From NCBI GenBank assembly GCA_963832725.1, contig CAWHVG010000007.1:62001-126000 (forward strand): a stretch of 64,000 nt of DNA. The letters are read 5' to 3'. Positions within the stretch are counted from its first letter, which is position 1. The number at the start of each line of letters is the position of its first letter. The stretch comes from JAEZBP01 sp963832725 (lineage in GTDB: Bacteria > Myxococcota_A > Polyangia > Polyangiales > Sandaracinaceae). Shown piece after piece: positions 16,746 to 25,701 of this stretch. A program made the position numbers and the translations under genes. Below the pieces are notes generated by a model that was given only the letters and a program-made list of their open reading frames with translations, was not told the DNA's origin and did no database searches.

Positions 16746-18699
16746 ATGCTGCGGGATAGCGCGATCCGTGAGGTGCCCATGGACGATCTGGAAGAGGACC
16801 TGGGCTGGACGGTCCAGCGCAGCGCCGAGCTGTATCAGATCAAGGGTTGGGGGCAGCCGTACTTCCGCATCGGCGAGTCCGGGCGGGTGGAGGTGGTCCC
16901 GAACCCGACACAGCCCGACGCCCACATCGATCTCTACGCGCTGACGCAGGACCTCGAGGCGCGCGGGCTCGACCTGCCGCTCCTGATCCGCTTCTCGGAC
17001 GTGCTCGAGGACCGCATCCGCCGCCTGAACCAGTGCTTCGCGCGGGCGATCCAGGAGTACGAGTACGAGGGCGTGTACCGGGGCGTGTTCCCGGTGAAGG
17101 TGAACCAGCAGCGCCACCTCATCGACGAGGTCGTGCGCCACGGCGCCCCCTGGAAGTACGGGCTCGAGGCCGGCAGCAAGCCGGAGCTCCTGATCGCGCT
17201 CGCGGCGTCGCAAGAGCCCGGCGGCCTCATCATCTGCAACGGCTACAAGGACCGCGCGTACATCGAGACGGCGCTCCTGGCCCAGCGCTTCGACAAGACG
17301 GTCATCGTCGTGCTCGAGCGCATCGACGAGCTCTCCTTCGCGCTCGACGCGGCCGAGAAGACCGGCATCCGACCGGCGCTCGGCGTGCGGGCGAAGCTCA
17401 GCGCCAAGGGCGTCGGCCGCTGGAAGGGCTCGGCGGGCGACCGCGCCAAGTTCGGGCTGACGGCGGCCGAGATCGTGCGCGTCGTCGACACGCTGGCCGA
17501 GCGGGACATGCTGGACTGCCTCCAGCTCCTGCACTTCCACATCGGCAGCCAGAATCTCGAGCATCATCCCGATCAAGAACGCCCTTCGCGAAGCGGCCAA
17601 CATCTACGTCGAGCTCGCCAAGATGGGCGCGAAGATGGGCTACCTCGACGTCGGCGGCGGCCTGGCGGTCGACTACGACGGCAGCAAGACCGACTACCAC
17701 GCCTCGAGGAACTACGACGAGCAGGAGTACGCCTACGACGTCGTCAGCGAGGTGAAGGAGGCCTGCACCAAGTCGGGCATCGTCGCACCGACGCTGGTCA
17801 CCGAGAGCGGCCGAGCGATCAGCGCGCACCAGTCCGTGCTGGTCTTCGAAGTGGTCGGCGTGAACGAGGTGCGCTTCGGCGTGAAGCCCGAGACGCCCGA
17901 GCCCTCCGCCCACCGCGTGCTGCAGGAGCTCTACGAGACCTGGGAGGGCATCCTCCCGAAGAACCTGCAGGAGAGCTACCACGACGCGCTGCAGGGCAAG
18001 GAAGAAGCGGAGAGCCTCTTCAAGTTCGGCTACTTCAGCTTGCGGCAGCGCGCCCAGGCGGAGCGCCTCTTCTGGCATTGCTGCGAGAAGATCATGGCCA
18101 ACAAAGGCCGGCTCCGCCGCGTCCCCGAGGAGATCCAGGGCCTCGAGGACACGATGGCCGACATCTACTACTGCAACTTCTCGGTCTTCCAGTCCGCACC
18201 GGACGTGTGGGCCATCGGGCAGCTCTTCCCGGTCATGCCGATCCACCGACTGGACGAGGAGCCGACGATCCGCGCCACCATCGCCGACCTGACCTGCGAC
18301 AGCGACGGCAAGATCGACCGCTTCATCGACGTCGAGGACATCAAGCACACCCTCGAGCTGCACCAGGTCAACGACGGTGAGCGCTACTTCCTCGCCCTCT
18401 TCTTGAACGGCGCCTATCAAGAGATCCTCGGCGATCTCCACAACCTCTTCGGCGACACCAACGCGGTCCACGTCGGGATCGACGACGGCGGCTACGAGGT
18501 CTCCAGCGTCGTCAAGGGCGACAGCGTCCGCGAGGTGCTCGGCTACGTCGAGTACGACACCGAGGCCATGGTGGAGCGCGTCCGGCTGCAGGCCGAGCGA
18601 GCCCAGCGCGCCGGGCTGATCAGCATCGATCAGGTGAAGCTCCTGATGCGCCACTACGAAGAAGCGCTCCGGAGCTACACCTACCTGACCGCCGACTGA
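16746..18699 (+). CDS. speA: Biosynthetic arginine decarboxylase (one +1 frame break)
   Basis: Arginine decarboxylase converts arginine to agmatine, the first step of the agmatine route to polyamines. The N-terminal half has the PLP lysine region GVFPVKVNQQRHLIDE, GLEAGSKPELL and LLHFHIGSQ. The C-terminal half has MGYLDVGGGLAVDYDGS, VTESGRAISAHQSVLVFEV, VFQSAPDVWAIGQLFPVMP and the end HYEEALRSYTYL. The two parts are out of frame at GAATC (17552-17556). Reading it as GATC gives GSQISSIIPIKNALREAA and a complete 650-residue enzyme, normal for SpeA. No agmatinase gene is nearby; a deoxyhypusine-synthase-like gene at 58497 may be part of the same polyamine metabolism. Confidence 0.92.
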
Positions 18700-18723
18700 T
18701 CGCCGGTCTCCCAGCCAGGAAGA

Positions 18724-18743
18724 CCCGGCTCGGTGGAGCCGGG
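18724..18743 (+). terminator. Hairpin after speA
   Basis: A perfect 8-bp stem, cccggctc and gagccggg, with a ggtg loop lies 25 bp after the stop. There is no U tract, so it may be a weak or Rho-assisted terminator. Confidence 0.45.
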
Positions 18744-18873
18744 GCGGACGCCCACGGTGTGCGTGTGGCTGTCGCGGTCGCGATCGACGAGCCGAAGCCG
18801 CAGGGGACCCTCGCTTCCCGTGCGACGGTCGCGGACGCGGATGAGCCGCAGCGTGCTGGCGATCCCCGAGGGG

Positions 18874-19149
18874 TCACGCACCCGCAGCGAGCGCCGCGCG
18901 GTAATCCCGGATCGCGTCGTAGGTGGTGGCTCGATCGAGGAACGACACGAGCAGCGCGAGCTCGATCCCGTCGAGCACCTCGCTTTGCTCGATCGCTTCG
19001 TAGCGCTCGCCGCGCAACGCGTAGGGTTGGAGCGTCCCGTCGCGCCAGTACCAGACCGCGCGTCCGGCTCCGGCCAGTCCAGTCCAGTCCAGCGCGCGCG
19101 GCATCAACCGCTGCACGAGTGGACAGTACCAAACGAACGACACAGCCAT
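18874..19149 (-). pseudogene. Uma2/DUF820-like C-terminal fragment
   Basis: Ninety-one codons resemble only the last third of Uma2-family (restriction-endonuclease-fold) proteins: VWYWRDGTLQPYALRGERYEAI, then VLDGIELALLVSFLDR and AIRDYRAAL. The N-terminal nuclease core with its catalytic Asp and Glu/Lys residues is absent, and upstream DNA belongs to a divergent gene. It is therefore probably a decayed remnant. The rest of the 18.70-19.29 kb gap shows only the speA hairpin. Confidence 0.5.
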
Positions 19150-19293
19150 GGGGTATGCGTGTCAATTGGCGTTGACGTGCGCCGATGTTGCCCAGAAAAC
19201 GCGTGCAACAGGCGTCCTCGCCCGATAGGGTCGTCGGTGGCCTGGGACGGGGGACACATGGCTCGCGGAGCCCGGGCGAGGAGGGCATTCATA

Positions 19294-20127
19294 GTGAGCG
19301 ATGTGATCGATTTCCCGAAGTACCTCACCCCTGTGCGCGTGAGCACCGCGAGCGCCGTCGTGCTCGTGCGGCGGCTCATCAACGCGGCGCCGAAGGATTT
19401 GAAGGCGCCGGAGAAGAAGAAGCTCAAACGCGTGCGCGCGGACGGGGTGAAGGTCCAGGAGATCGCCAACGCGCGGGAGCGTGCGCGTCCGGAGAACCTG
19501 ACCCCCGAGGACCGTCACTTCGACGGCTACTGGGGCATCTTCCGCGACCAGGTCACGACCTGGCTGCGGGTGGAGGGCGAGCCCGAGTACGCGCTCGCCG
19601 AGCGCTTCACCAGCCTGCTCTTTCCGAAGGGCATCACCTTCGTGACCCTCTCCTATGAAGAGGAGTGGTTCGAGTCGGCCAAGCGGCTGAAGATCATCGA
19701 CGACGAGGGCCTGGAGGATGACCTCGGCCAGCTCATCCAGCCCAGGGTGCTGCCCAAGCTCCGCGTCGCGCACAACGCGCTCGGCGAGGGCCTCGGCGTG
19801 GGCGACACCTACGTCCAGCCGCCGGACGGCCAGGCGCTGCTCGGCGCGCTCCGCCAGCTCAGCACCGACGTCGCCGAGTACGCGCGCATCCTCTCCGGGA
19901 CCGTCGACACCGAGGACCCGAAGTCGACCGCGCGCTTCCTCTCGGCGATGGCGCCCATCGACCAGCACCGCGCCACGTACGCGCCGGGACCGAGCGAGCC
20001 GGTCGACACCCAGCCCACCCAGGCGCAGCAGCCGGCCCCGGCGCAGCCGAACCCGGCGCAGCCGGCGGCGGACGGGGGCTCCGCGAACGAGCCCGGACCC
20101 GCCGAGCCGCTCCCGCCGGTCGACTGA
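19294..20127 (+). CDS. Hypothetical protein with Pro/Ala/Gln-rich tail
   Basis: A 277-residue protein when started at GTG 19294, which has GAGGAGG at ideal spacing; an in-frame ATG at 19258 would add 12 residues. Residues 1-220 are well mixed alpha/beta with no signal peptide or membrane helix. One stretch, DRHFDGYWGIFRDQVTTWL, followed by EEEWFESAKRLKIIDDE, looks like a folded core. The last ~45 residues are a flexible linker of Pro, Ala, Gln and Gly ending GPAEPLPPVD. I do not recognise the family. A terminator-like hairpin follows. It could be a structural or adhesion-related cytoplasmic protein, but nothing in the context settles this. Confidence 0.6.
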   Translation: MSDVIDFPKYLTPVRVSTASAVVLVRRLINAAPKDLKAPEKKKLKRVRADGVKVQEIANARERARPENLTPEDRHFDGYWGIFRDQVTTWLRVEGEPEYALAERFTSLLFPKGITFVTLSYEEEWFESAKRLKIIDDEGLEDDLGQLIQPRVLPKLRVAHNALGEGLGVGDTYVQPPDGQALLGALRQLSTDVAEYARILSGTVDTEDPKSTARFLSAMAPIDQHRATYAPGPSEPVDTQPTQAQQPAPAQPNPAQPAADGGSANEPGPAEPLPPVD

Positions 20128-20152
20128 CCGCTCGCATCGGGAGGATCACGGA

Positions 20153-20185
20153 GACGCCGCCGCGCCCACGAGGTCCGGCGGCGTC
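20153..20185 (+). terminator. Terminator-like hairpin
   Basis: A perfect 10-bp GC stem, gacgccgccg and cggcggcgtc, with a 13-nt loop is followed by ttcgtatcc. It sits 25 bp after a stop codon and just before the repeat array. Confidence 0.6.
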
Positions 20186-20279
20186 TTCGTATCCGCCCTA
20201 GCGTTGGGGGCGCCAGACCCCAAAGGGGGTCGCCAAACGCAACCGGCGGAGGTCCTCGGACCCCTCAGGGGTCGACGGA

Positions 20280-20712
20280 GGCCAAAATTTAGCGGGTGCT
20301 CGACCCCTGAGGGGTCACGGGGGGTCAAAATTTACCGGGTGCTCGACCCCCTCAGGGGTCGCGGGGGGTCAAAATTTAGCGGGTAGTCGACCCCTGAGGG
20401 GTCAGCGGGGGTCAAAATTTAGCGGGTGGTCGACCCCTGAGGGGTCACGGGGGGTCAAAATTTAGCGGGTAGTCGACCCCTGAGGGGTCAGCGGGGGGCT
20501 CAAAATTTAGCGGGTGCTCGACCCCTGAGCGGTCGCGGGGGTCAAAATTCGGCGGGTGCTCGACCCCTCGGGGGTGGCGAGGGGTCAAAATTCGGCGGGT
20601 GCTCGACCCCTCGGGGGTGGCGAGGGGTCGAAAATTCGGCGGGTGCTCGACCCCTCGGGAGTCGCGGGAAGTCGAATTCGGCGATCGCCGACCCCTCGGG
20701 GGTGGCGATGGC
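20280..20712. repeat. Ten-unit imperfect tandem repeat, ~43 bp period, with palindromic core
   Basis: The A-run anchors of successive units fall at 20284, 20327, 20371, 20414, 20457, 20502, 20544, 20587 and 20631, with a degenerate tenth at 20674; spacing is 42-45 bp. Each unit has aaaattt(a/c)gcgggt followed by the palindrome gacccctgaggggtc. The left six units carry tttagc (one has tttacc) with a perfect palindrome. The right four carry ttcggc and a weaker cccctcggggg core, so the array changes type along its length. There is a partial copy just upstream (20258-20277). There are no variable spacers, so this is not CRISPR. It fills most of the gene-free stretch 20128-20882. Confidence 0.9.
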
Positions 20713-20882
20713 GCAAGCGGCATCGAGTCGGACTCCACTTCCACGTGGCACCTACTCAGGCTCGGACACGGCCACTCGCACGCCCCGACTGAACGCGAAG
20801 GCCTTGGCTGCAGCGTTGAACACCGCACTCCGCTGGGATCGAAGCTGGCCGCGGGGACGCGGTCTGAGGTACGGTCGCGAGC

Positions 20883-21578
20883 ATGTCGGCCGCCGTTTTC
20901 GTCATGGACGTGGGTTCCGTTCGACCGTCGAAGCGCTCGCCGCGCGGGGCGTTCGGGTGGTCGCGCGCCACGATGGCGCCCGGCGACTCCGTGAGCGTGA
21001 TCGGAGGTACATCGATCGCGTCGCTGCTCGCCGCGATCGAAGTCGACGCGACCTCCGGCATGTCGCTGACGCTCGGCGTCGAAGCCCCGCTCTGGATCCC
21101 GGTGCCGGACGACGGCAAGGAATTGTCACGCGGTCGGCGCGGTGACGGTGCCCGGTCTTGCTTCGCACCCGCCGGCGGTTACGTGGCCACGCTCGGCCTC
21201 CACCAGTTCGCGCACGTCGTCGGCCGGCTCCCTTCGACGCTCGCGCTGACGCTCGACTGGACGGCCTGGAGCCCGAACGATCCGTCACGGCTGTTGGTGT
21301 GGGAGGCGTTCGTGTCCGAGAAGGCGCACGCCGTGCGCGATGCCGGCGACGGTCACGTGCGGGATGCAGCGACCGCCGCCGTCGAGTTCCTGCGTCTCGC
21401 TGCCTCGCCGCTCGCTGTTGGCACGGTTGCGCCCGACGATCGCGCCGTCTTCTCGCTGGCTGGTGCCGCGCTACTCTGGTCGGGACGGGCAAGCGATACG
21501 AGCGTGCTCCGTTCGGCGGCGCTCGTGGTGCGCCCGAGCGAACCTTACACTGGCCCGATCATGCTCGACGACGAGTGA
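20883..21578 (+). CDS. Hypothetical protein, possibly RNase-H-fold (DUF429-like)
   Basis: A 231-residue protein. It opens with a hydrophobic strand ending in Asp (AAVFVMDVGSVRPSKRS), then FGWSRATM, a helix SLLAAIEVDA, and a second strand LTLGVEAPLWIPVP. This strand-Asp pattern is like the RNase-H-fold DUF429 proteins, where the first Asp and a later Asp/Glu are catalytic; the match is weak and based on pattern only. The C-terminal region is Ala/Leu-rich helical (AATAAVEFLRLAASPLAVGTV). It lies upstream of the TrlF-type ATPase gene on the same strand (168 bp gap) and may belong with it in an accessory defence island. Confidence 0.5.
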   Translation: MSAAVFVMDVGSVRPSKRSPRGAFGWSRATMAPGDSVSVIGGTSIASLLAAIEVDATSGMSLTLGVEAPLWIPVPDDGKELSRGRRGDGARSCFAPAGGYVATLGLHQFAHVVGRLPSTLALTLDWTAWSPNDPSRLLVWEAFVSEKAHAVRDAGDGHVRDAATAAVEFLRLAASPLAVGTVAPDDRAVFSLAGAALLWSGRASDTSVLRSAALVVRPSEPYTGPIMLDDE

Positions 21579-21745
21579 ACGGGGCGCGCGCGCCGTTGTG
21601 CGCGATCGGGGTCGATCGCGAATGCGGCCGACGCTGTACCCGCCGTTGAGTCGCATGCTGACGAGGCGCGCTCGCTCGCCGAGCGACCCGATGCCTCCCA
21701 TCGCGATGCGCGACGACTCGATCGCGCCACGGCTCGCGGCGTACA

Positions 21746-24709
21746 ATGCCTGCGATGACCACGTGGAACGCCGGATCGCAATGGCAGCGGTGGGACCCTC
21801 ACATCCACGCGCCCGGAACGCTAAGGAACAACCAGTTCGGCGAGGATTGGGACGGCTACGTCGCGGCGATCGAGGCCGCTCGGCCCTCGCCGGTCGCGCT
21901 GGGAATCACCGACTATTTCACGATGCGCGGTTATGAGCGGGTGCTAGCGCTCCGGGCAGATGGACGGCTTGCGAGCGTCCCGTTCGTGTTCGCCAACATC
22001 GAGATCCGGCTGACGATCGAGACCAGGCAGCGCCAGGGCATCAACCTGCACTTGCTCGTCTCGCCCGAGGACCCGCACCACGTGCGACTCATGAAGGAGA
22101 AGCTCGCGCGGCTCTCATTTCGCTATCGCGGCCAGCCCTATCCCTGCACCGACGAGGGCCTCATCCGGCTCGGACGCGAGCACGCGAACGATGATAGCCT
22201 TGCGGAAGGTGCCGCGCTTCGCGAAGGGGCGAACCAGTTCAAGGTCGAACTGGGCGCACTTCACGAACTGTTCGAGGGCGACCAGTGGATCCGCGGGAAC
22301 GTCCTCTACGCCGTCGCAGCGGGCAACGATGGGCTCTCTGGCATCTCGGAGGACGCCTCGTTTCACGGCCAGCGCCAGGAACTCGGTCGGCTCGCGCACA
22401 TCGTCTTCTCCGGCAACCCACAGGATCGGAAGTACTGGCTGGGGCAGCACCGCAACTTTCAACGTGATGGGCAGACCCCGAAGCCCTGTATCCACGGCTG
22501 CGACGCGCATGAGGTAGCGCGCGTTCTGAGGCCCGCTGCCGAGCGACGGACCTGGATCCGCGGGGCGCCGTCGTTCGACGCACTTCGCCAGACGCTGGTC
22601 GAGCCAGAGCGTCGCGTTCACATCGGACCCGACGCGCCCAGCGGCCCGAGCCCGAGCAACGTGATCCGACGCGTGCGCTTCACGGGTGCCGATTGGCTGG
22701 AACCCGTCGCGCTTGACCTGAACGACGGGCTGGTCACCATCATCGGAGCGCGCGGTTCCGGGAAGACTGCCCTTGCCGACCTGATCGCGCTCGCGGCGGA
22801 TGCGGGCGACGAGACGCCGGGACCCGCGTCGTTCGTGCGTCGCGCCGCCGATCTGCTCCGCGACGTGGAGGTGGAGATCGAGTGGGGCGATGGCGTGGTC
22901 CAGCGGCGCTCGCTAACAGACGAGTGCGAGGAGCCTCGCGTGCGCTACCTGTCCCAGCAGTTCGTGGAGCGGCTCTCCCAGCGCAACGCGACGGTTCACG
23001 ATCGCGACGACTACGGCCACTTCGGCAATGACGGCGGCGAACCCGCGCCCGACGAACTTCTCGCCGAGATCGAGCGAGTCGTCTTCGCTGCGATCGCCGT
23101 CGAGGACAGGATGGGTTGCGAGACGTTCGCCGAGCTTCGGAACCTGAAGCTCGGCGCACATCTCACCGAGCGAGCTTCCAGTCGCGATGCCATCCAAGAC
23201 CAGACGGAGATCGTCGGCGCCGAGCGAGAAATCCGGAAGAGGCAGGGCAAGATCGAAGCTGCCGCGCGAGAGGCCACGCGCACGAAGCAAGCCTTGGAGG
23301 ACGACCTGAAGGCGATCCCCATCAAGGCGCCTGCCGAGCATGTCCAGACGCATGCGGCGGCGACCGCACGCCTGAAGGCCCTTCAGGACGCGATCGCGAA
23401 GGAGTCCGCTCGGGCGCACTCGATCGAGCAGATCGGCTGCGAGGTCCGCCGCCAGCTTCGAACCGCGGAGCATGCCCACGCGGAGCTTCGAGGTCGCTTT
23501 CCGGGAGTTCTCGCCGATGCGGATTGGGCGAAGCTCCGCCTCCGCGCTGACGACGCCGCACTCGACAACCTGGCCGCGATGACAGTCGCGTCGAAGGGGC
23601 GCGAGCGCGCGCTTCGCGAACATGGGATCGCTGCCACGGCTCCGGCGGACGGAACACCGAGTGCGGGGATCGTGGCCCTCACGGAAGCCGTCGAAGCGGC
23701 GCGCAAGACGCTGGGCGAGGACGGCGCGCAGGCAATGCGCAGGGCCGATCTCACAAAGAAGCTCGACGCAGCGAAGCTAGCGGAGGAGAAGCAGCAGAAG
23801 GCGGTTGCGCACGCGCAGGGCGCGACGGCCCGCATGGAAGCGGCGCACACGCTCCGGCTCGACGCGTACGAGCGCATTTTCGAGACGCTCGACGCGGAGG
23901 TGACGACGCTGCGCTCGCTTTACGAACCCCTGCGGCTGCGACTGGCCGCCGACCCGCGGCTCTCCGCGCTCTCGTTCCGCGTGTCGCGGCACGTGGACCT
24001 GGACGCGTGGGTGAGCACGGCGGAGAGCAGCATCTTCGACCTGCGAAAGCCGCCGTTCCTCGGTCGCGGATCTCTGAAGACCGCCGCGGGAGATCTCGAC
24101 CGGGCGTGGCGCACGGCGAACCCGGCTGGTGTTCGCGCGGCGCTCCTTCAGTTCGCTGCGCACCACGTGGAGCCGGCGATGACGGCCCTTCGGAACGGCG
24201 TCTCTGGGCGCGATGTCGGCGCGTGGCTCTTCTCGACGGACCACGTGGCGATCCGGTACGGGATCGAATTCGAGGGCGTGGACATCCGGAACCTCTCTCC
24301 CGGCACGCGCGGCGTGGTTCTCCTCACCCTCTTCCTGGCGATCGATCAGCATGACCTTCGGCCGCTTGTGATCGATCAGCCCGAGGAGAATCTCGACCCG
24401 AAGTCGGTTCAGGGCGCGCTCGTCCCGTTCTTTCGCGACGCCGCGCGCCGGCGACAGATCATCATGGTCACTCACAACGCGAACCTCGTGGTTAACGCAG
24501 ACGCGGATCAGGTGATCGTCGCCGAGGCGCACCACGCGGAGCCGACGGCCCTGCCGAAGATCACGTATTCGGCGGGCGGGCTCGAAGAGGAGCGCGTACG
24601 TCACATGGTTTGCCAGTACTTGGAGGGCGGCGACGACGCTTTCCGTCGTCGCAGCCAGCGCTACGGCCTCGTGGCGCTCAAAGAGGCGGCCTGGACGACG
24701 CGCACGTAG
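21746..24709 (+). CDS. TrlF-family PHP domain / SMC-like ATPase
   Basis: A 987-residue protein. Residues ~12-300 begin with a PHP phosphoesterase motif, RWDPHIHAPGT, followed by VALGITDYFTMRGY; the paired His would bind metal. Residues ~330-980 are an SMC/ABC-type ATPase. The Walker A is IIGARGSGKTALADL, and a long Glu/Lys/Ala coiled coil (residues ~470-730) sits in the middle. It is followed by the signature NLSPGTRGVVLLTLFLAI, the Walker B LVIDQPEENLDP and the His switch IMVTHNANLVVNADADQVIV. This is the layout of TrlF-like ATPases, which occur in defence islands. All ATPase motifs are intact. GC content is lower than in neighbouring housekeeping genes, in line with transfer. The ATG at 21755 is an alternative start. 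Confidence 0.85.
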   Translation: MPAMTTWNAGSQWQRWDPHIHAPGTLRNNQFGEDWDGYVAAIEAARPSPVALGITDYFTMRGYERVLALRADGRLASVPFVFANIEIRLTIETRQRQGINLHLLVSPEDPHHVRLMKEKLARLSFRYRGQPYPCTDEGLIRLGREHANDDSLAEGAALREGANQFKVELGALHELFEGDQWIRGNVLYAVAAGNDGLSGISEDASFHGQRQELGRLAHIVFSGNPQDRKYWLGQHRNFQRDGQTPKPCIHGCDAHEVARVLRPAAERRTWIRGAPSFDALRQTLVEPERRVHIGPDAPSGPSPSNVIRRVRFTGADWLEPVALDLNDGLVTIIGARGSGKTALADLIALAADAGDETPGPASFVRRAADLLRDVEVEIEWGDGVVQRRSLTDECEEPRVRYLSQQFVERLSQRNATVHDRDDYGHFGNDGGEPAPDELLAEIERVVFAAIAVEDRMGCETFAELRNLKLGAHLTERASSRDAIQDQTEIVGAEREIRKRQGKIEAAAREATRTKQALEDDLKAIPIKAPAEHVQTHAAATARLKALQDAIAKESARAHSIEQIGCEVRRQLRTAEHAHAELRGRFPGVLADADWAKLRLRADDAALDNLAAMTVASKGRERALREHGIAATAPADGTPSAGIVALTEAVEAARKTLGEDGAQAMRRADLTKKLDAAKLAEEKQQKAVAHAQGATARMEAAHTLRLDAYERIFETLDAEVTTLRSLYEPLRLRLAADPRLSALSFRVSRHVDLDAWVSTAESSIFDLRKPPFLGRGSLKTAAGDLDRAWRTANPAGVRAALLQFAAHHVEPAMTALRNGVSGRDVGAWLFSTDHVAIRYGIEFEGVDIRNLSPGTRGVVLLTLFLAIDQHDLRPLVIDQPEENLDPKSVQGALVPFFRDAARRRQIIMVTHNANLVVNADADQVIVAEAHHAEPTALPKITYSAGGLEEERVRHMVCQYLEGGDDAFRRRSQRYGLVALKEAAWTTRT

Positions 24710-24913
24710 GCGCGGCTCGACGCGCTATCGCGTGATGTCCGGCGCGAGCGGCGCCAGCAATCCTGCGTTGGTAAGCCCCAGGAAAAGCCCTGGCGGTCTT
24801 CGCCCAGAAGCAGCGATGGAAGGTTCACGTCCTGGCGGTGAAATGACCCGACCTCGCGGCGGCGTCTGCCCGGAGCGATGGACGGCGGGACGCGAGCAAC
24901 GCATGCTTAGCGC

Positions 24914-25180
24914 ATGACGAGTTGGGAGCGCGCGCAGGCGGTGAATGTTCAGGCTGCGGCCCTTGCGGGAAGCGGGAAGCCGGCGGAGGCGGTACGCGCG
25001 ATCGAGGCCGTGTTGCCCTCGCTCGATCCGATGGACCGCGACGCGCTGCTCATCCCGCTGGTCAGGTGGGCGAACGAGGGCGGTCTTCGCGACGAGGCGA
25101 TCAAGTACTGCTTGGAGTTGATCCGGACCGACCCCGAGATGCCGCTCGTGAAGCGCACGCGCGAGTTGTGGAGCTTCTGA
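24914..25180 (+). CDS. Small TPR-like helical protein
   Basis: An 88-residue all-helical protein. AAALAGSGKPAEAVRAIEAVL followed by LLIPLVRWANEGGLRDEAIKYCLELI resembles two tetratricopeptide-type helix pairs. Its stop overlaps the start of the next small gene (TGATG), so the two are probably translated together. The family is not recognised. It follows the TrlF-type gene after 204 bp in which I see no gene. Confidence 0.5.
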   Translation: MTSWERAQAVNVQAAALAGSGKPAEAVRAIEAVLPSLDPMDRDALLIPLVRWANEGGLRDEAIKYCLELIRTDPEMPLVKRTRELWSF

Positions 25181-25380
25181 TGTCCAATCCCATGGCGACC
25201 CTGAACGTCAACATCGTCGGGCCGGTCCGCGCCGGCCGCACCGGACACGTCAACGTGCCGAGCTTCGCGCGGGCGTTCGGGGTGCACCCGGCGGCCGTAT
25301 GGATGCTCGTGGTTCGAGCCGTGGGCCGTGACGGTCAGCCCGTGGCGGACGGCGAGTGGATCCGCGTCTACCCGATCTGA
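25180..25380 (+). CDS. Small hypothetical protein coupled to the TPR-like gene
   Basis: A 66-residue protein starting at the ATG that overlaps the previous stop. It has a beta-like start (ATLNVNIVGPVRAGRTGHVNV), a helix (SFARAFGVHPAAVWMLVVRAV) and a beta-hairpin end (GQPVADGEWIRVYPI). There is no signal peptide or membrane helix. The function is unknown. Its composition looks coding, and the overlap with its neighbour supports it. Confidence 0.45.
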   Translation: MSNPMATLNVNIVGPVRAGRTGHVNVPSFARAFGVHPAAVWMLVVRAVGRDGQPVADGEWIRVYPI

Positions 25381-25701
25381 CCCCGCATCACGCGGCGAGC
25401 CGCCACGATCGCGCGACCGCCGCTTCGTTACGCAACCTTCGGAGCGGGCCTCCGCAACTCGCTTCACGCATCGTGCACGGCTGCCGTCCAGGAGCACCGA
25501 CCAGCCTCGCAGATCACTGTCCTCCCAGATCCAACTGGCGAGGGTCGCGACGCTTCGGTCGACGCCGGTTGTCGTGCCTTTCGAGAGTTGTTCTGTGAGG
25601 AAGCGAAGTTGGCGTTCCATCTCGCGCAGACGAGCCTCCACTTCGTCGACGCGTTCAGGAAGGGACTTCGGGAAGGGCCGCGGCGTGCGCACAGACAACA
25701 T
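25381..25701 (-). pseudogene. Coiled-coil ORF, probably truncated
   Basis: A GGAGGGG ribosome-binding site precedes an ATG at 25701. The first ~45 codons form a plausible coiled coil (LPERVDEVEARLREMERQL, then FLTEQLSKG). After ~100 codons the sequence loses protein character and runs antisense into the two small plus-strand genes, so I mark the likely end at 25381. It may be a remnant of a mobile or regulatory gene. The remaining bases to 25898 show no other gene. Confidence 0.3.

Noticed and set aside
20280..20712. CRISPR array
   Set aside because: Regular 43-bp units were tempting, but the whole unit is repeated and there are no variable spacers; no cas genes are near.
20445..20828. Protein with GVEHPPNFDP repeats on the minus strand
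   Set aside because: The peptide is only the DNA repeat read in one frame. It lacks a start with a ribosome-binding site, and similar peptides appear in other frames.
24949..25701. A full-length minus-strand gene across the two small plus-strand genes
   Set aside because: Only the first ~45 codons look like protein. The rest lies antisense to two coupled ORFs that look real, so only a fragment is annotated.
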